Shown one piece after another: positions 49,729 through 63,400 of a stretch of 64,000 nucleotides of DNA. Each line of letters opens with the position of its first letter. Position 1 is the stretch's first letter. The notes below the pieces were generated by a model that saw nothing but the letters and a program-made list of their open reading frames with translations, was not told the DNA's origin and did not search any database. The stretch covers positions 124,001 to 188,000 of the forward strand of contig NZ_LYMI01000001.1 in assembly GCF_001660815.1 (NCBI RefSeq), in the 5' to 3' direction. The DNA is from Xanthomonas nasturtii (GTDB taxonomy: Bacteria; Pseudomonadota; Gammaproteobacteria; Xanthomonadales; Xanthomonadaceae). Made by a program: the position numbers and the translations under genes.

Positions 49729-51429
49729 ATGTGGATGCGATCAGCGCCATTTGCGCTGGCGGCTTGCCTGTGGGCAGTCGCCGGGCTGGCGGCTGCACAA
49801 CAGTCGGCACCGACAACGCTGGATCGGCAGGAGCAGTTGCGCCAGGCCGAGGAGATCCAGCGTCGCCAGGACCAGGAGCGCCAGGCGCCCTTCGCCGGCC
49901 CGCGCGAGGATGCCGAGCGCGGGGACGCGCGCAGCACCGTCCTGCCCAGGGAAGCCCTGTGTTTTTCGATTACCCGCGTGCGCCTGTCCGGTGCAGGCGC
50001 TGACGCAGCGCGCTTTGCGTGGGTGTGGAAGTCCCTGCGCCGCTACGAAGGCCGCTGCATTGGCCGCACGGGGATCGACATCATCCGGCGCCGCGCGCTG
50101 GATCAGCTGGTCGCACGCGGTCTGGTCACCACCCGCATCGGCGTGCCGGAACAGGACCTGTCGCGCGGCGAACTGCGTTTCGAATTGATGCCCGGCCGCT
50201 TGCGTGCGGTACGCGTGGTGTCCGATAGCGATGGCGCGCACTGGAAAACGGCATTGCCGCTGCGTGCCGGCGATTTACTTGATTTGCGTGCCATCGAACA
50301 GGCAGTCGAGCAGTTCAAGCGGCTGCCCTCGCAGGACGCCAAGATCGATATCGCGCCGGGCGAAGCGCCGGGCGAATCGGATCTGGTGATCACCTTGCAG
50401 CATGGGCGGCGCTGGCGTGGCGTGGCCAATGCCGACGATTCCGGCGTGGAGGCCACTGGCCGCGTGCAGGGCGGGCTGGATGTGTCGCTGGATAACCCAT
50501 TGGGTCTCAACGATCTGCTCAGCATCGGCTACAGCCATGACCTGGCCACGCGCGACGAAGAGCGCGGCACGCGCGGCAACAGCCTGAGTTACAACCTGCC
50601 GTGGGGCTGGTGGACGTTTGCGTTGTCGGCCTCGTCGTACCGCTATCACCAGCGTGTGGATGGGTTCTTGCAGACCTTCCAGTCCAGTGGCGAATCCAGC
50701 AATGCGCAGCTGGATATCCAGCGCGTGCTGCATCGCAATGGCACCAGCAAGACCTCCGCCGGTGTGACGGTTGGCCGGCGGCGTGCGCGCAGTTATCTGG
50801 ATGGGGTGGAGATCGGCATCCAGCGCCGCGACACCAGCAGCGCGGAGTTTTACTTCACCCATCGGCGCTATCTGGGCGCGATGCAACTGGACGTGCGCAT
50901 CGCGCACCGGCGCGGCACGCCCTGGTTCAACAGCCAATGGACCGGCTACGACCCGCAGATCGGCTTCCCGACATTTCGCTATGGCGTGACCACGCTGGAC
51001 GTGAGCACGGCGCTGCCGTTCAAGCTGGGCCCGGTGCCGATGGCGTGGGAAAGCAGCCTGCGCGCGCAAACCGCCGGCGAACTGCTGCTGGGGTCGGAGT
51101 TCGTCACCATCGGTGGCCGTTTCAGCGTGCGGGGTTTCGACGGTGAGGCGACGTTGGGTGCCGAAAAGGGCGCGTATTGGCGCAATACCCTGAGTTTTCC
51201 GGTGCAGCAGATCGGGCTGACGCCGTATCTGGGCTTGGACGCTGGCCGCATCGATGGCACCAGTGCCAGCGGGTTGCGCGGCCGCAGCCTGGTGGGCGGC
51301 GCGCTGGGCCTGCGCGGTGGCTGGTTCGGCATCAACGTCGATGCATTTGCCGGTTGGGCGATCCACCGCCCCGACGGATTTGGAAGTGCGCAGCCGGCCT
51401 ACGGCGCGCGTGTGATCTACCAGTTTTGA
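49729..51429 (+). CDS. cdiB: Two-partner secretion transporter, CdiB/FhaC/ShlB type
   Basis: A 566-aa outer-membrane transporter. Signal peptide MWMRSAPFALAACLWAVAGLAAA. An N-terminal helix rich in Gln/Glu/Arg (residues 25-50) is like the plug helix H1. POTRA domains at about 75-225: CFSITRVRL, YEGRCIG, and LVTTRIGVPEQDL. The 16-strand barrel follows (about 230-566) with the conserved SVRGFDGE motif of loop L6 and a C-terminal RVIYQF ending. ATG at 49729 has AGGACAG just upstream. It secretes the giant exoprotein encoded 70 bp downstream; gene order B-A matches the E. coli CDI class. Confidence 0.93.
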   Translation: MWMRSAPFALAACLWAVAGLAAAQQSAPTTLDRQEQLRQAEEIQRRQDQERQAPFAGPREDAERGDARSTVLPREALCFSITRVRLSGAGADAARFAWVWKSLRRYEGRCIGRTGIDIIRRRALDQLVARGLVTTRIGVPEQDLSRGELRFELMPGRLRAVRVVSDSDGAHWKTALPLRAGDLLDLRAIEQAVEQFKRLPSQDAKIDIAPGEAPGESDLVITLQHGRRWRGVANADDSGVEATGRVQGGLDVSLDNPLGLNDLLSIGYSHDLATRDEERGTRGNSLSYNLPWGWWTFALSASSYRYHQRVDGFLQTFQSSGESSNAQLDIQRVLHRNGTSKTSAGVTVGRRRARSYLDGVEIGIQRRDTSSAEFYFTHRRYLGAMQLDVRIAHRRGTPWFNSQWTGYDPQIGFPTFRYGVTTLDVSTALPFKLGPVPMAWESSLRAQTAGELLLGSEFVTIGGRFSVRGFDGEATLGAEKGAYWRNTLSFPVQQIGLTPYLGLDAGRIDGTSASGLRGRSLVGGALGLRGGWFGINVDAFAGWAIHRPDGFGSAQPAYGARVIYQF

Positions 51430-51499
51430 CACGGATCGCGCTGCCAGCCGGCTGCGCGTTTGTTGATTGATGACGCCAACAGGCGGCGAGAGAGAAACG

Positions 51500-54400
51500 A
51501 TGGACAACCAAACGATGCGCGTGCGGAGTTACCTGGCCGAACAGGGCAAGCGGGCGCTTGCACTGTTGCTGTGCTGCACGATCACCTGGACATCGTTTCC
51601 GGCATGGGCGCAGGTTGCGCCAACGGCCAACCCCGGCGGGCAGACACCCGGCCAGCAGGTCGCCGCCAATGGCGTGCCGGTGGTGGACATCGTCGCGCCC
51701 AATGCGCGTGGCATTTCGCACAACCGCTACAGTGACTTCAATGTCGGCCCGAATGGGTTGATCCTCAACAACAGCGCGCAGATCTCAAAGACCGAGCTGG
51801 GTGGCTACGTTGCTGGTAACAACAACCTGCAGCGCAGCGGTGCCGCGTCGCTGATCCTCAACGAAGTCACCTCGGCCAGCAGCCGCCTGCAGGGCTATAC
51901 CGAAATCGCCGGTGCCAAAGCGCAGCTGGTGATCGCCAATCCCAATGGCATTTCCTGCGATGGCTGCGGGTTTCTCAATACTTCACGCGTCACCCTGACC
52001 ACCGGTACGCCGAACCTGGGCAGCGACGGTGCGTTGAACGGTTTCAGCATCACCGGGGGGGCGCTGAGCATCGGCCGCAATGGCCTGGACGCGTTCAACG
52101 TGGATCGACTGGATCTGCTGTCGCGTCAGCTTAGTGTGGATGGCTCGATCTGGACCAAGGAGCTGGTTGCCGCCGCAGGCGCCGGACGCGTCAATTACGA
52201 CGGCATACTGCTGGAGGTGCTGCCAGGTACCGGTGGTGCAGCCCCCGCGATCGGGATCGATGTGGCGCAGTTGGGCGGCATGTATGCCGACCGCATTCGC
52301 CTGATTGCCACCGAAGCCGGCGTCGGCGTGGTGAGCCGCGGCACACTGGCCGCGCAAAGCGGCGACCTGCAGATCGACAGTGCCGGGCAGGTGAGCCTGG
52401 GCGGCACCGCCGTCGCACGCGACGGCCTGACTGTGCGTGCCAGCGGCGCGCTGGATCAGCGGGGCGTGCTCGGCTCGCAACAAGGCGACGTGCGCCTGCG
52501 CGCGGCCAGCATGACGCTTGCGGGTGAACTGGTCGCCGCTGGCGCGCTGGATGCGCAAGCCGGCGATGCGTTGAACCATACCGGCCGCAGCAGCGCCGGG
52601 GCGATCCGTTTGTTCGGTTCGCAATTGAATGCCGATGGCAGCCTGCATACCACCGGTATGCTGGAGCTGGGCGCCGATGGGCTGTTGCGCAGTGGTGGCG
52701 TTGCCTATGCCGGCGCGGGCGCCACTGTGCGTGCAGCGCAAGTCGCGTTGTCTGGCACCTTGCAGAGCGGCGCGGCGATTGCGCTGAACGCCAACGCGAT
52801 CGACGGGTTTGGCACGCTGGATGCGGCAACTGCGCTGCGGATCAACGGCAATGGCAATGTGCGCCTGGGTGGATTGGCGCAGGCTGGGCAGGGCGCAGCT
52901 GTGCAGGCGGGCGGGCGCCTTGAGTTGCAGGGCCAGTTGATCGCCACCGATGCGCTTGTGTTGAACGCCGCGTCTGTCGACATCGCGCAGCGCGCTGCGG
53001 TGTCTGCCGGTAACGATCTGGACCTGGCCAGCAGCGGTGCAGTCAACACTGCCGGCAGTGCGTATGCCGGCCGCGATCTGCGGCTACAGGCCGGCAGCGT
53101 CACCACGGCGGGCAGCCTGTCTGCGGCGCGCGATGCGCAGCTGGCCGTTGCCGGCCAACTGGTCAACAGCGGCACCGTTGTCGCAGGCAACGCATTGAAC
53201 GTGGACGCGGCACTGCTGGAGAGTCGCGGCGACATCGGCAGCCAGCGTGGCGATGCCACCCTGCGCAGCCGCAGCGATCTGCGCCTGAGCGGGAATACCG
53301 TGGCAGGCGGCGCGCTGGCGCTGGAGGCTGCAACCGGCGCGCAGGCGTCGGGTACGCTCAATGCGGCCAGCATCGGTCTTCGTAGCGGCGGCGATGCCAG
53401 CCTCTCCGGCACGCTGCAGAGCACGCGTGGCGCGCTGACTGTTGCCGCAGCGGGTGAGCTTGCAAGCGACGCCAACGTGCGTGCGGCAGGTGCGCTCGAT
53501 CTGCAGGCCGGTGGCGCACTGCGTCAGCGCGGGCAACTGCACAGCGATGGCGCGTTGCAACTGCGTGGCGCCAGCGTTGCCCACGACGGCGTGATCGATG
53601 CGGGCAGAAACCTGCGCATCGCAAGCGCTGGCGAGCTGGCGTTGGACGGCACCGTGCAGAGCGCAGGCAGCGCCACCTTGCAGGCAGCCGGTGCACTGGA
53701 TAACCGCGCAAAGGTGATCGCCGCCGGTGCACTGCAGCTCGATGCGGCCAGCCTGCGCAACGCGCAAGGTGGGGCATTCTCGTCCGATGCAGATGCGCAG
53801 CTGCGTATCAGCGGTGGCCTTGAGAATGCCGGTAGCCTGTATGCCGGCAACGCGCTGCAGATCACTGCCGATACGCTGACCCAGAGCGGGAGCGTCAGCT
53901 CGGGCAACACACTTTCGGCTGCGGTTGCCGGCACCTTCGATAACACCGGCAGTGTGGTGGCCCGGAATGGGCTGCAGATCGCTTCAGGCGAGTTGCGCAG
54001 CAGCGGCCAGCTTGGTAGTGAAGCTGCCGGTGCCGTGCTGGGCAGCCAAGGCGATATCGCGCTGCAAGGCGTGGTGGCTGCCGCAACCACCTTGCAGGCG
54101 ACTGCCGTTGGCGATCTGCAGCAGGCCGGTTCGCTGAAGGCACAAACGGTGACGCTGCGTGCGGGCCGCGACCTCGCCACGAGCGGCGCGCTGCAATCTG
54201 CCTCCACATTGGACCTGCAGGCAGAGCGTGCATTGACCTTCGCTGCGCAAGGCCAGGCGGGCGGCGACATCAGCATGCGCGCTGCCACGCTGACGACAAG
54301 TCAGGATGCAGTCGTGCAGGGCGCTGGTGCGATCGCGCTGGATGCGGCAACTATCGATAGCCGCGGCAAGCTCGATGCGGGGAGTGATCTGCGCGTGCGC

Positions 54401-57400
54401 AGCCTGGGCGATCTGACGCTGGCCGGCGTCGCACAGGGCGGTCGCGATGTCGACCTCACGGCAACCGGCGCATTGACCAACGTAGCGCAGGTCTTTGCTG
54501 GACGCGGCTTGACACTACAAGCGCACAGCCTGGAAAACACCGTTGCCGGCGTGTTGGCGGGCGATGGAGATGTAGCACTCACCACCACGGCGCAGCTGAA
54601 CAATGCCGGCCGCGTGCAGGCAGCGGGCGATCTGCAAGTGACTGCGGCAAGTCTTGAGCAGAGTGGCAGTGCATCTGCCGGCAAGACCTTGCGCGGCACG
54701 GTCGCCGGCACGCTGGAGAACCGCGGCAACCTGATCGCCAGGGACGCGCTGCAGATCGATGCGGGCACGCTGCGCAGCAGCGGCCAGTTGGGCAGCGAGC
54801 TGGCCAATGTCGTAGTGACCAGCCAGGGTGCGATGCAGCTGGAGGGCGTGGTTGCGGCCGCCACGGCACTGCAGGCGTCGGCTGGCGGCGATCTGCAGCA
54901 GGCGGGTTCGCTCAAGGCGCAGTCGATCGCGTTGCAGGCCGGGCGCGATTTCGCTGCCAACGGCAACCTGCAATCGGCATCCACGCTGGATCTGCAGGCT
55001 CAACGCACGCTTGCGTTGAATGGCCAGGCATCCAGTGCTGCCGATGCCACGCTCAACGGTGCAACCATCACGACCGGCGCTGCGGCGGTGCTGCAGAGCG
55101 CTGCGGCGATCACCTTGGCGGGCAACACCATCGACAGCCGTGGCACGCTCGATGCGGCAAGCGATTTGAATCTACGCAGTACGGGCGATCTGACGTTGGG
55201 CGGTGTGGCGCAGGCCGGGCGCGACATCGCGCTGACTGCCGCAGGTGCCTTGAACAACGCCGCGCAGGTGATCGCCGCGCGCGATCTCAGCGTGCAGGCC
55301 GCCAGCGCCACCAATGCATCCGATGCCACCCTGGGTGCGAAGCGCGATCTGCGTGTGGAGGTTGCCGGTGTGCTGGACAACCGCGGCAGCCTGCATGGAG
55401 AGCGCGGCCTTTCGTTGACGACCGGTTCGCTGCTGCAGCGCGGTCGTGTCTATAGCGGCGATGCGCTGTCCATCGCGTCCACCGGTGCGTTCGACAACGC
55501 AGGCCAGCTGGTCTCCGGCAAGGATCTGAGCATCACCGCGGGCAGTATCGCCAGCACTGGTCAGTTGGGCTCGGTGACTGGCGCACTGACGCTGAGCAGT
55601 CAGAACGACATTGCGTTGCAAGGCGTGGTGTCTGCAGCGACTACGTTGCAGGCCACAGCAGGTAGCGACCTGTCACAAGCAGCTGCGCTCAGCGCTCAGG
55701 CCGTCGCGCTACAGGCTGGCCGTGATCTCGTTGCCGGCGGCACCCTGCAATCGGCCTCCACGCTGGACCTGCAGGCGCAGCGCACGCTGAGCTTGAACGG
55801 CCAGGCGCAGGCCGGCACCGATGCCAGCTTGCGTGGCAACAGCGTCGCAACCGGTCGCGATGCCGTGCTGAAAAGTGGCGGCGCCATCACCCTGGACGGC
55901 GCCGCAATCGATAGCCGCGGCGCGCTGGATGCCGGGACGGATCTTGCAGTGCGCAGCACGGGCGATCTTGCCCTGGCGGGTGTGGCCCAAGCCAATCGCG
56001 ATGTCACGCTGAGCGCCAATGCTGCGCTCGGCAATGCCGGCCAGGTCTTTGCTGGCCGCGACCTGTCGCTACAGGCAGGTTCCGTCAATAACGCTGCAGC
56101 TGGCGCGCTTGCGGCAACGGGTGCCGTCACGCTGGCAACGGGTGCATTGCAGAACGCCGGTAGCGTGCAGAGCGGCGGTGATATGCGTATCACCGCGTCC
56201 GGCATGGAGCAGAGCGGCACTGCCGTCGCTGGCAAGGCGCTGACTGCCACCGTCACCGGCACGCTGGATAACCGCGGCAGCCTTATCGCCAAGGATGCAC
56301 TGTTGGCGGAGGCGGGCACGTTGCGGAGCAGCGGCCAGCTCGGCAGCGAAGCGTCCAGCGTAACGTTGGCCAGCCAGGGCGATATGACCTTGCAGGGTGT
56401 GGTCGCCGCGGCCACGACGCTACAGGCCACCGCAGGCGGCGATCTGCAGCAGGCCGGCTCGCTCAAGGCGCAGTCCGTCGCGTTGCAGGCCAGGCGCGAT
56501 CTCACTGCCGCAGGCACATTGCAGTCCGCATCGCAGCTCGATCTGCAGGCGCAACGCGCACTCACGTTCAATGGGCAGGCGGTGTCTGCAGCGAATGCAA
56601 ACCTGCGCGGCGCGCGCATCGCCACCGGGCAGGCTGCGGTGCTGCAAAGCGGCGCGGCGATCAGCCTGGAAGGTGCAGCGATCGACAGCCGTGGCGCGCT
56701 CGATGCCGCCACCGATGTCACTCTGCGCAGCACCGGCGAGCTGGCGGTTGCCGGCGTGGTGCAGGCAGACCGTAATGTGGTGCTGAGCGCGACCGGTGCG
56801 TTGACCAATGCCGCGCAGGTCGCGGCCGGTGGTGGCCTGACGGTGACTGCAGCCAGTGCGAGCAACACCAGCACCGGCCTGCTGCTTGCGCAAGGCGACG
56901 CCACGCTGTCCATCGCGGGCTTGCTCGACAATGCCGGCGCCGTGCGTGCCGGTCATCAACTTGCGCTTGGCGTCGGGTCGCTGCGTCAAACCGGCCAGGC
57001 CTATGGCCTGCAGCGGCTTGGGGTCACTGCCAGTGGTGCGGTGGACAACCGCGGCGATCTGATCGGCGGCAACGGCTTGCGCGTGGAAGCGGCGCAACTG
57101 AGCAATAGCGGTCAGTTGGGCAGTGAGCGCGGCGATGTCGCGCTGATCAGTCGCGGCAACCTGCAGCTCGATGGCCGCCTGGCATCGGCAGGTGCGCTCA
57201 CGGCGCAGGCCGATGGCGCGCTGACGCAGAGCGGCAATCTGAGCGCAGCCAGCACACTCGAACTGCGTTCCAAGGGCGACCTGACGGTGGCCGGCCAGGT
57301 CGCCGGCCAACAACTCACGCTCGTCAGCGATGCGGTCGTGCGTCAGCAGGGTACTGTCAGCGGGGCGACGGTCGGTGTGCAAGGTGCGCGGATCGAAAAC

Positions 57401-60400
57401 GCCGGGCAGACGACGGCATCGGGCAATGTGAGCCTGCGCGCGGGCGAGATCGGTATCGCCGGAACGGTCGGTGCCGGCATCAATGCAGACGGCAGTTTGG
57501 GCAGCGGAAGCACGCTCAGTCTGTTTGCCGACCGTCAGCTCGCCGCCTCCGGCACACTGCTGGCCGGTGGCAACCTCACCGCGCAGGGTAGTCAGCTGCA
57601 GTTGGCTGGCACCGGCACGCGCGCCACCGGCAATGTGGCACTGACCACCGGCGGCACGCTTGATCATCGTGGCGGCAATCTGCTCGCAGGCGGCACGCTC
57701 ACCGTGCAGGCTGGCGGCACGATCGACAACGGTCTGCTCAATGGCATTGGCGGACAGCTGCAGGCCACTCAGCTGAGCATCGACGGTGGCAGCCTTGGCA
57801 ATGTCGGTGGTCGTCTGGTGCAAAGCGGCGCTGGCGCGACCCGCGTCGTCATCGGCGGGGCTGTCGACAACACCGCGGGCACGCTTGCCAGCAACGGTCA
57901 GGATCTGACCATCACCGCGGCCAGCATTGAAAATGCGCAGGGCCGCATCGAACATGCCGGCACCGGCACGCTATCGATCACCAGCCGCGGTGCATTGGGC
58001 AACAGTGGCGGACGTGTTCTGACGCAGGGTCAGCTGCGCCTTGGCGCCAGCGGCGTATTGAACAACCAGAACGGCGCCATCGCTGCGGCAGGCGATGCAA
58101 CGGTGAGTGCGGCCAGCCTCAACAATCTTGCTGGGTCGGTGTCGGCACGCGCATTGAACGTGCAAAACAGCGGCGCAGTCGATAACCGTAACGGCCTGCT
58201 GCAGGCCAGCGGAGGTGCGCTGACCCTGCGCGCCGACAGCCTCAGCAATGCTGGCGGCACCGTGCAGGCGGTGGCCAATGCGGGCGTGGGTGGTGGCCTG
58301 CGTGTGGAATTGAATCGCGGCCTGGACAATGGCAATGGCACCATCGGCGCCAGCACCGATGCAGTGATCACTGCAGAAAACATCAGCAATGCCGGCGGCA
58401 ATCTGCAGGCCGGTCGTGACCTCAGCCTCACCGCACGTGGCCAACTGGACAATCATCAGGGCGGCAAGCTCAGTGCGGGGCGCGATCTCAATGTCGCCGT
58501 GACTGGCGCGCTGCTCAACAGCGGCGGCCAGCTCGATGCCGGCAACACCCTGACCGCTTCCGGTGGGCGAATCGACAACACCCAAGGCAGCATCGTCAAC
58601 AACGGCGGCGGCCTGACCCGCATCACGACCGGCGGTGCCTTGACCAACACCAGCGGCAATCTCGGTGGGCGCGGCAGCGTGGTGATCGATGCGGCCAGCA
58701 TTGCCAACAACAGCGGTCAGCTGGTGGCCGGTGGCGACCTGATCGCCAACACCAGTGCGCTGAACAACCAGGGAGGCAGCGTGTATGCCGGGGCAAGCTT
58801 CCTGCTGCAGCGCGCAGGCGCCACGCTGGACAACCAGAATGGCAGGATCAAGGCCGAGCAGGCGGTCCGCCTGACTCTGCAGAGCCTGAGCAATGCCGGT
58901 GGCCAGATCGGCGCGGGCAGCGTTACCGGCGGTGCCGGCGATGTGGTGATCGACACGGTTGGCTTCGACGGCGGCGGCAGCATCCTGGCGCAGAACCTGC
59001 TCGATATGACCCTGCGCAGCGACTACACGCACCGCGCAGGCGCCGACCTGGTCAGCAACGGCAATTTCAACCTGCGCGTGGGCGGCAACCTGGTCAACGA
59101 GTCCACGCTCAAGGCAGCGCGCAGCCTGGATATCACTGCCGGCAGCATCACCAACCGCGCCGGCGCAAACATCCTTTCCAACGACACCCGCCTCAACAGC
59201 GGCAACGTCATCGACAACGCTGGGAGCATCTCCGGCAATAGCGCGTTGTCGCTCGTCGCCAACAGCGTTTACAACACCGGCAGCATCGTCGGCGGCAATG
59301 TGTCGGTAAATACCGGCACGCTGGTTAACGGCGCAGACTTTGGTGGCGCGACCGACAACGCCGCCTATGGTTCGGCCCTGCTCGGTTCCACCGGCAACAT
59401 GAACCTGATCGTGCACGATCAGCTGCTCAACCGCGATGCGCGCATTTTCAGCCTGGGCAATATCGCCATTGGTGGTGCGCAGGATGGTGGTGGCACGCTG
59501 GTGTCGCGTACTGGAGTGGTGAATAACATCTCGGGCAGTATTGAAGCTGATGGGAGTATTTTGATCGCGGCCAATCAGCTGAATAACACGCGACGTGTTA
59601 TTCAAACAGCAAATGGACCGTTGACTAACGAAGAACTGATTGCGGCTAATGCAGCCTTGCCGGGTGAAGAGTTGATCACCCGTGGTCAAATCGAGATGCC
59701 GAACAATGCTACGGCGTCGAGGCCATGGACGGGACATGCGCCGGGTGTCTATCGCACTTACTCGGTCGTTGACCGAGAGCGTCTGACCGCGGCCAGTGCC
59801 GAGGCGCGCATAGCGGCCGGAGGCAATATTGGAATTTCCGGGGACGTCACTAACACTGCCTCGACCATCGCGGCGGCTGGGAACTTGTGGCTGAACCAGC
59901 GCGGAGTTGGAGGGTTAGCGGACGGAACAGTCATCGACGGCGCCGCAACTCTTAATCAAGCCCTCGCTTTGACCCAACGTGTCCGACAATCGGACGTTGA
60001 ATACAAAGTGTGGGGTGTCATCAATGACTGCATGCAGCGTCCTGACCAGCGCCCTGTCATTTGCTATTACGAATCCGAACAAAACTCGCTTTCTTCCTCG
60101 ATCATTGATAGCAGCTATCTCGCCCTAGGCGCCAGCATGACCGGCGGCCAAGGCGTCAGCATCAACGGCGCGAACATCAGCAATGGCGCTGTCGGTAGCG
60201 ACGGGCGGGCGGTCAGTGGTGCATCGCTTGCCGCGGTCGGCGGCCAGGCTGGACTCAGCGGACGTGGCAGGCAGACTGCTGGAAGCGTCGGTGGCCAGAC
60301 GGTCGTCGGTCGCGCCAATGGCGGCGCGAGCAGCATCCGTGTTGCGACCGGTACTAACGGCAGCGCAGGCACGCAAGTCGGCGCCAACACGCAGGACGCC

Positions 60401-63400
60401 ACGCTGGCCACGTCGGGCGGCATCGTCAAGATGTCGGTCGCACCGGTGATGTCCAGCGACGGTGGGCTCAAACGCAGCACGCTCGACCAGGCAAATGTGC
60501 AGACCGCCGCCGCCGGCACCGGTGTCACCGCAGGTGCGAACGAAACCCGCACGCTTGTCGATCCCGCCACCATTCCCGTGACCAACATCGTTGGCGGCGG
60601 GCAGACCTCGCTGACGCAGATCGATCTGCCCATCGGTGGGCTGTATCGCCTGTCCAACGGCACGGCGACCGATCGCACCGCAATGGGCCGCGCGGCCACC
60701 GGCCTGGGCGGCATCAATGCCTGGCGCAGCAATGGCCCAGGCCGTCGTTACCTGATCGAGACCGACCCGCGCTTCGTCAACTACGACAACTTCATCAGCA
60801 GCGACTTCCTGCTGGACAAGCTGGGTGTTGATCCAGAGTGGACCCAGACCCGCCTGGGCGATGGCTTCTATGAGCAGCGCCTGGTGCTGGACCAGATCAC
60901 CCAGCTCACTGGCCGCCGCTATCTGGGCAACTACGCCGATGGCGTGGCGCAGTACCGCGCCTTGCTCGAATCCGGCGTGGCCGCCGCAGGCCAGTTGCAG
61001 CTGAGCATGGGCGTGGGCCTCACCGCCGCACAAGCGGCCGCGCTGACGCAGGACATCGTCTGGATGGTGGAGCAGGACTACCAGGGCCAGAAGGTGCTGG
61101 TACCGGTCGTGTATCTGGCCTCCAACTCGCTGCAGTTGCGTGGCAATGGCGCCTTGATCGCCGGTGGCAACGTCGAGCTCAACGCCACCAACGCCATGAG
61201 CAACCAGGGCGTCATTGCCGGCGCCGACGTCAGCATCACCGCAGGCAACCTGCTCAACCAGGGCCGCATCAGCGGCACTGGCAGCGTTGCCCTGGAAGCG
61301 CGCAACGACCTGCTCAACCAGGGCCAGATCCAGGGTCGCGACGTGGCATTGGTGGCCGGCAACAACCTGGTCAGTGAAGCGGCCAAGGCCATCAATGGCG
61401 TCGGCATCCTGTCGGGCATCACGGCCAGTAACGGCCTGCAACTGATGGCCGGCAACGACATGACGCTGACCGGCACCCGCGTGCAGGCCGATGGCAGCGC
61501 AGCGTTGATTGCGGGCAACAACCTCAGCCTCACGCCCAGCGCCTTGCGCAACGACAACGGCTTGCTGCGCGGTGGCGACGCCGTGTCGGTAACCACGGGC
61601 AAAGATCTGGTGATGTCGGCAGGCAACGACCTGCAATTGCACGGCGTCACCATCAAGGCCGACGGTAGCGCTGCACTGCAGGCAGGCAACAACCTCTCGC
61701 TGACACCGACCACTGGCCTGGATGGCAAGGTCGCCACGCGCACCAACATCAGCACCGGCGACAGCCTGCAATTGACCGCCGGCAACGACCTGACCATCCG
61801 CCAGGCCGAGGTCAAGGCAGGGGGCGATCTCATCGCCGCAGCCGGCAACAACCTCAACGTCGAGTCCGTCCTCAACGAGACCGAAACCAACAGCTACAAG
61901 AGCCGCAACGGCAAGACGCGCGTCACCACCACCACGACCACGCAGACCATCGATCAGCAGGCACTCACCGCCGGCGGCAACCTGATCCTCAGCGCCGGCA
62001 ACGACGTCAACCTGGTCGCGGCCAAGCTCGATGCAGGCAAGGGCCTAGGCATCAGCGCCGGCAACGACATCAACGCCAGCACGCTGACCACGGTGGATAC
62101 CAGCAACACGCTGGAGACGCGCAAGCGCTTCAAGCAGACCACCGCGACCAGCGACGAAACCGTGTACGGCACCGAGTTCAGTGCCGGCGGAAACCTGGCG
62201 ATGCAGGCCGGCAATGACATTACCCTCACCGCCGCATCGGCCGCCACCAAGGAAGGAGGCATCACCCTGGCTGCCGGCAACGACGTCAACCTGCTCGCCG
62301 CTAGCGAGCAGCACGACGCCGTGCAGGACATGACCAAGAAGAAGAAGGGCACGTTCTCCAGCAAGACCACAACCACGCATGATGAGTGGCACGACAATGT
62401 AGCAGTCACCACCACGCTCAGTGGTGACACGGTGCAAATTGCGGCGGGTAACGATCTGCTATCGCAAGGCGCGCAGGTCGCCAGCACCGGCGATGTGGTA
62501 TTGGCCGCAGGCAACAACATCACGCTGGACACGGTGCAGAACACGCACAGCGAGGAACACGAAAAGACTGTCAAGAAGTCCGGTCTCTACGGCGGTGGTG
62601 GATTCAGTGTCGCCTTGGGCGTGACCAAGAAGACCGACGGCCTGGATGTCACCGAGGTGACCAACAGCGGCAGCCTGGTCGGCAGCACGGACGGCTCGGT
62701 GACGATGACCGCCGGCAACAAGTTGGCCATCACTGGCAGCGATGTATTGAGCGCCACCACTACCACCATCGTGGGTAAGGAAGTCACGATTGCGGCTGCG
62801 GAAAACACCGTGGACACGGTGCAGACCTCCAAGCAGCAGAGTGCTGGCATCACGTTAGGATTGACCGGTGGGGCTGTAGACGCCGCGCAGGCGATCTACG
62901 GCGCAGTCAAGCGCGGCTCGGAGGTTGAAGACGATCGCCTGAAGGCGCTCTACGCCGCCAAGGCGGGTTACGCGGTCAGCGACACCGTGGGCTTGGTTGG
63001 CAATGGCCTGAAGGGCTACGAAGGCCAAGCTGTTGCAGGAAACACGACCACGACTGGCGCTGCGGCGGCGGATGGCGCGCAAGGTGCTGCCAATGCTGCT
63101 GGAGTGAGCTTTCGTGTAGGCATTGGTGCGAGTAGCTCGTCGAGTAAAACGACGACACACGAAGAAACCACCGGAGGTAGCCGCATCCTCAGCAACGGCG
63201 ACGTCACCATCGCCGCGACCGGCGGCGATCTCAACGTCATTGGCAGCAAGATCGCCGGAGAAAGCGTGGCTTTGGCTGCAGCAAACAATCTCAACTTGCT
63301 CAGTAACAAAGAAACCAACACCACTAAGTCGGAGAACAAGAACGCAGGCGGTGAAATCGGCATCAGTGTCGGTGCAGTAACTGGCTACTACCTCACGGTG

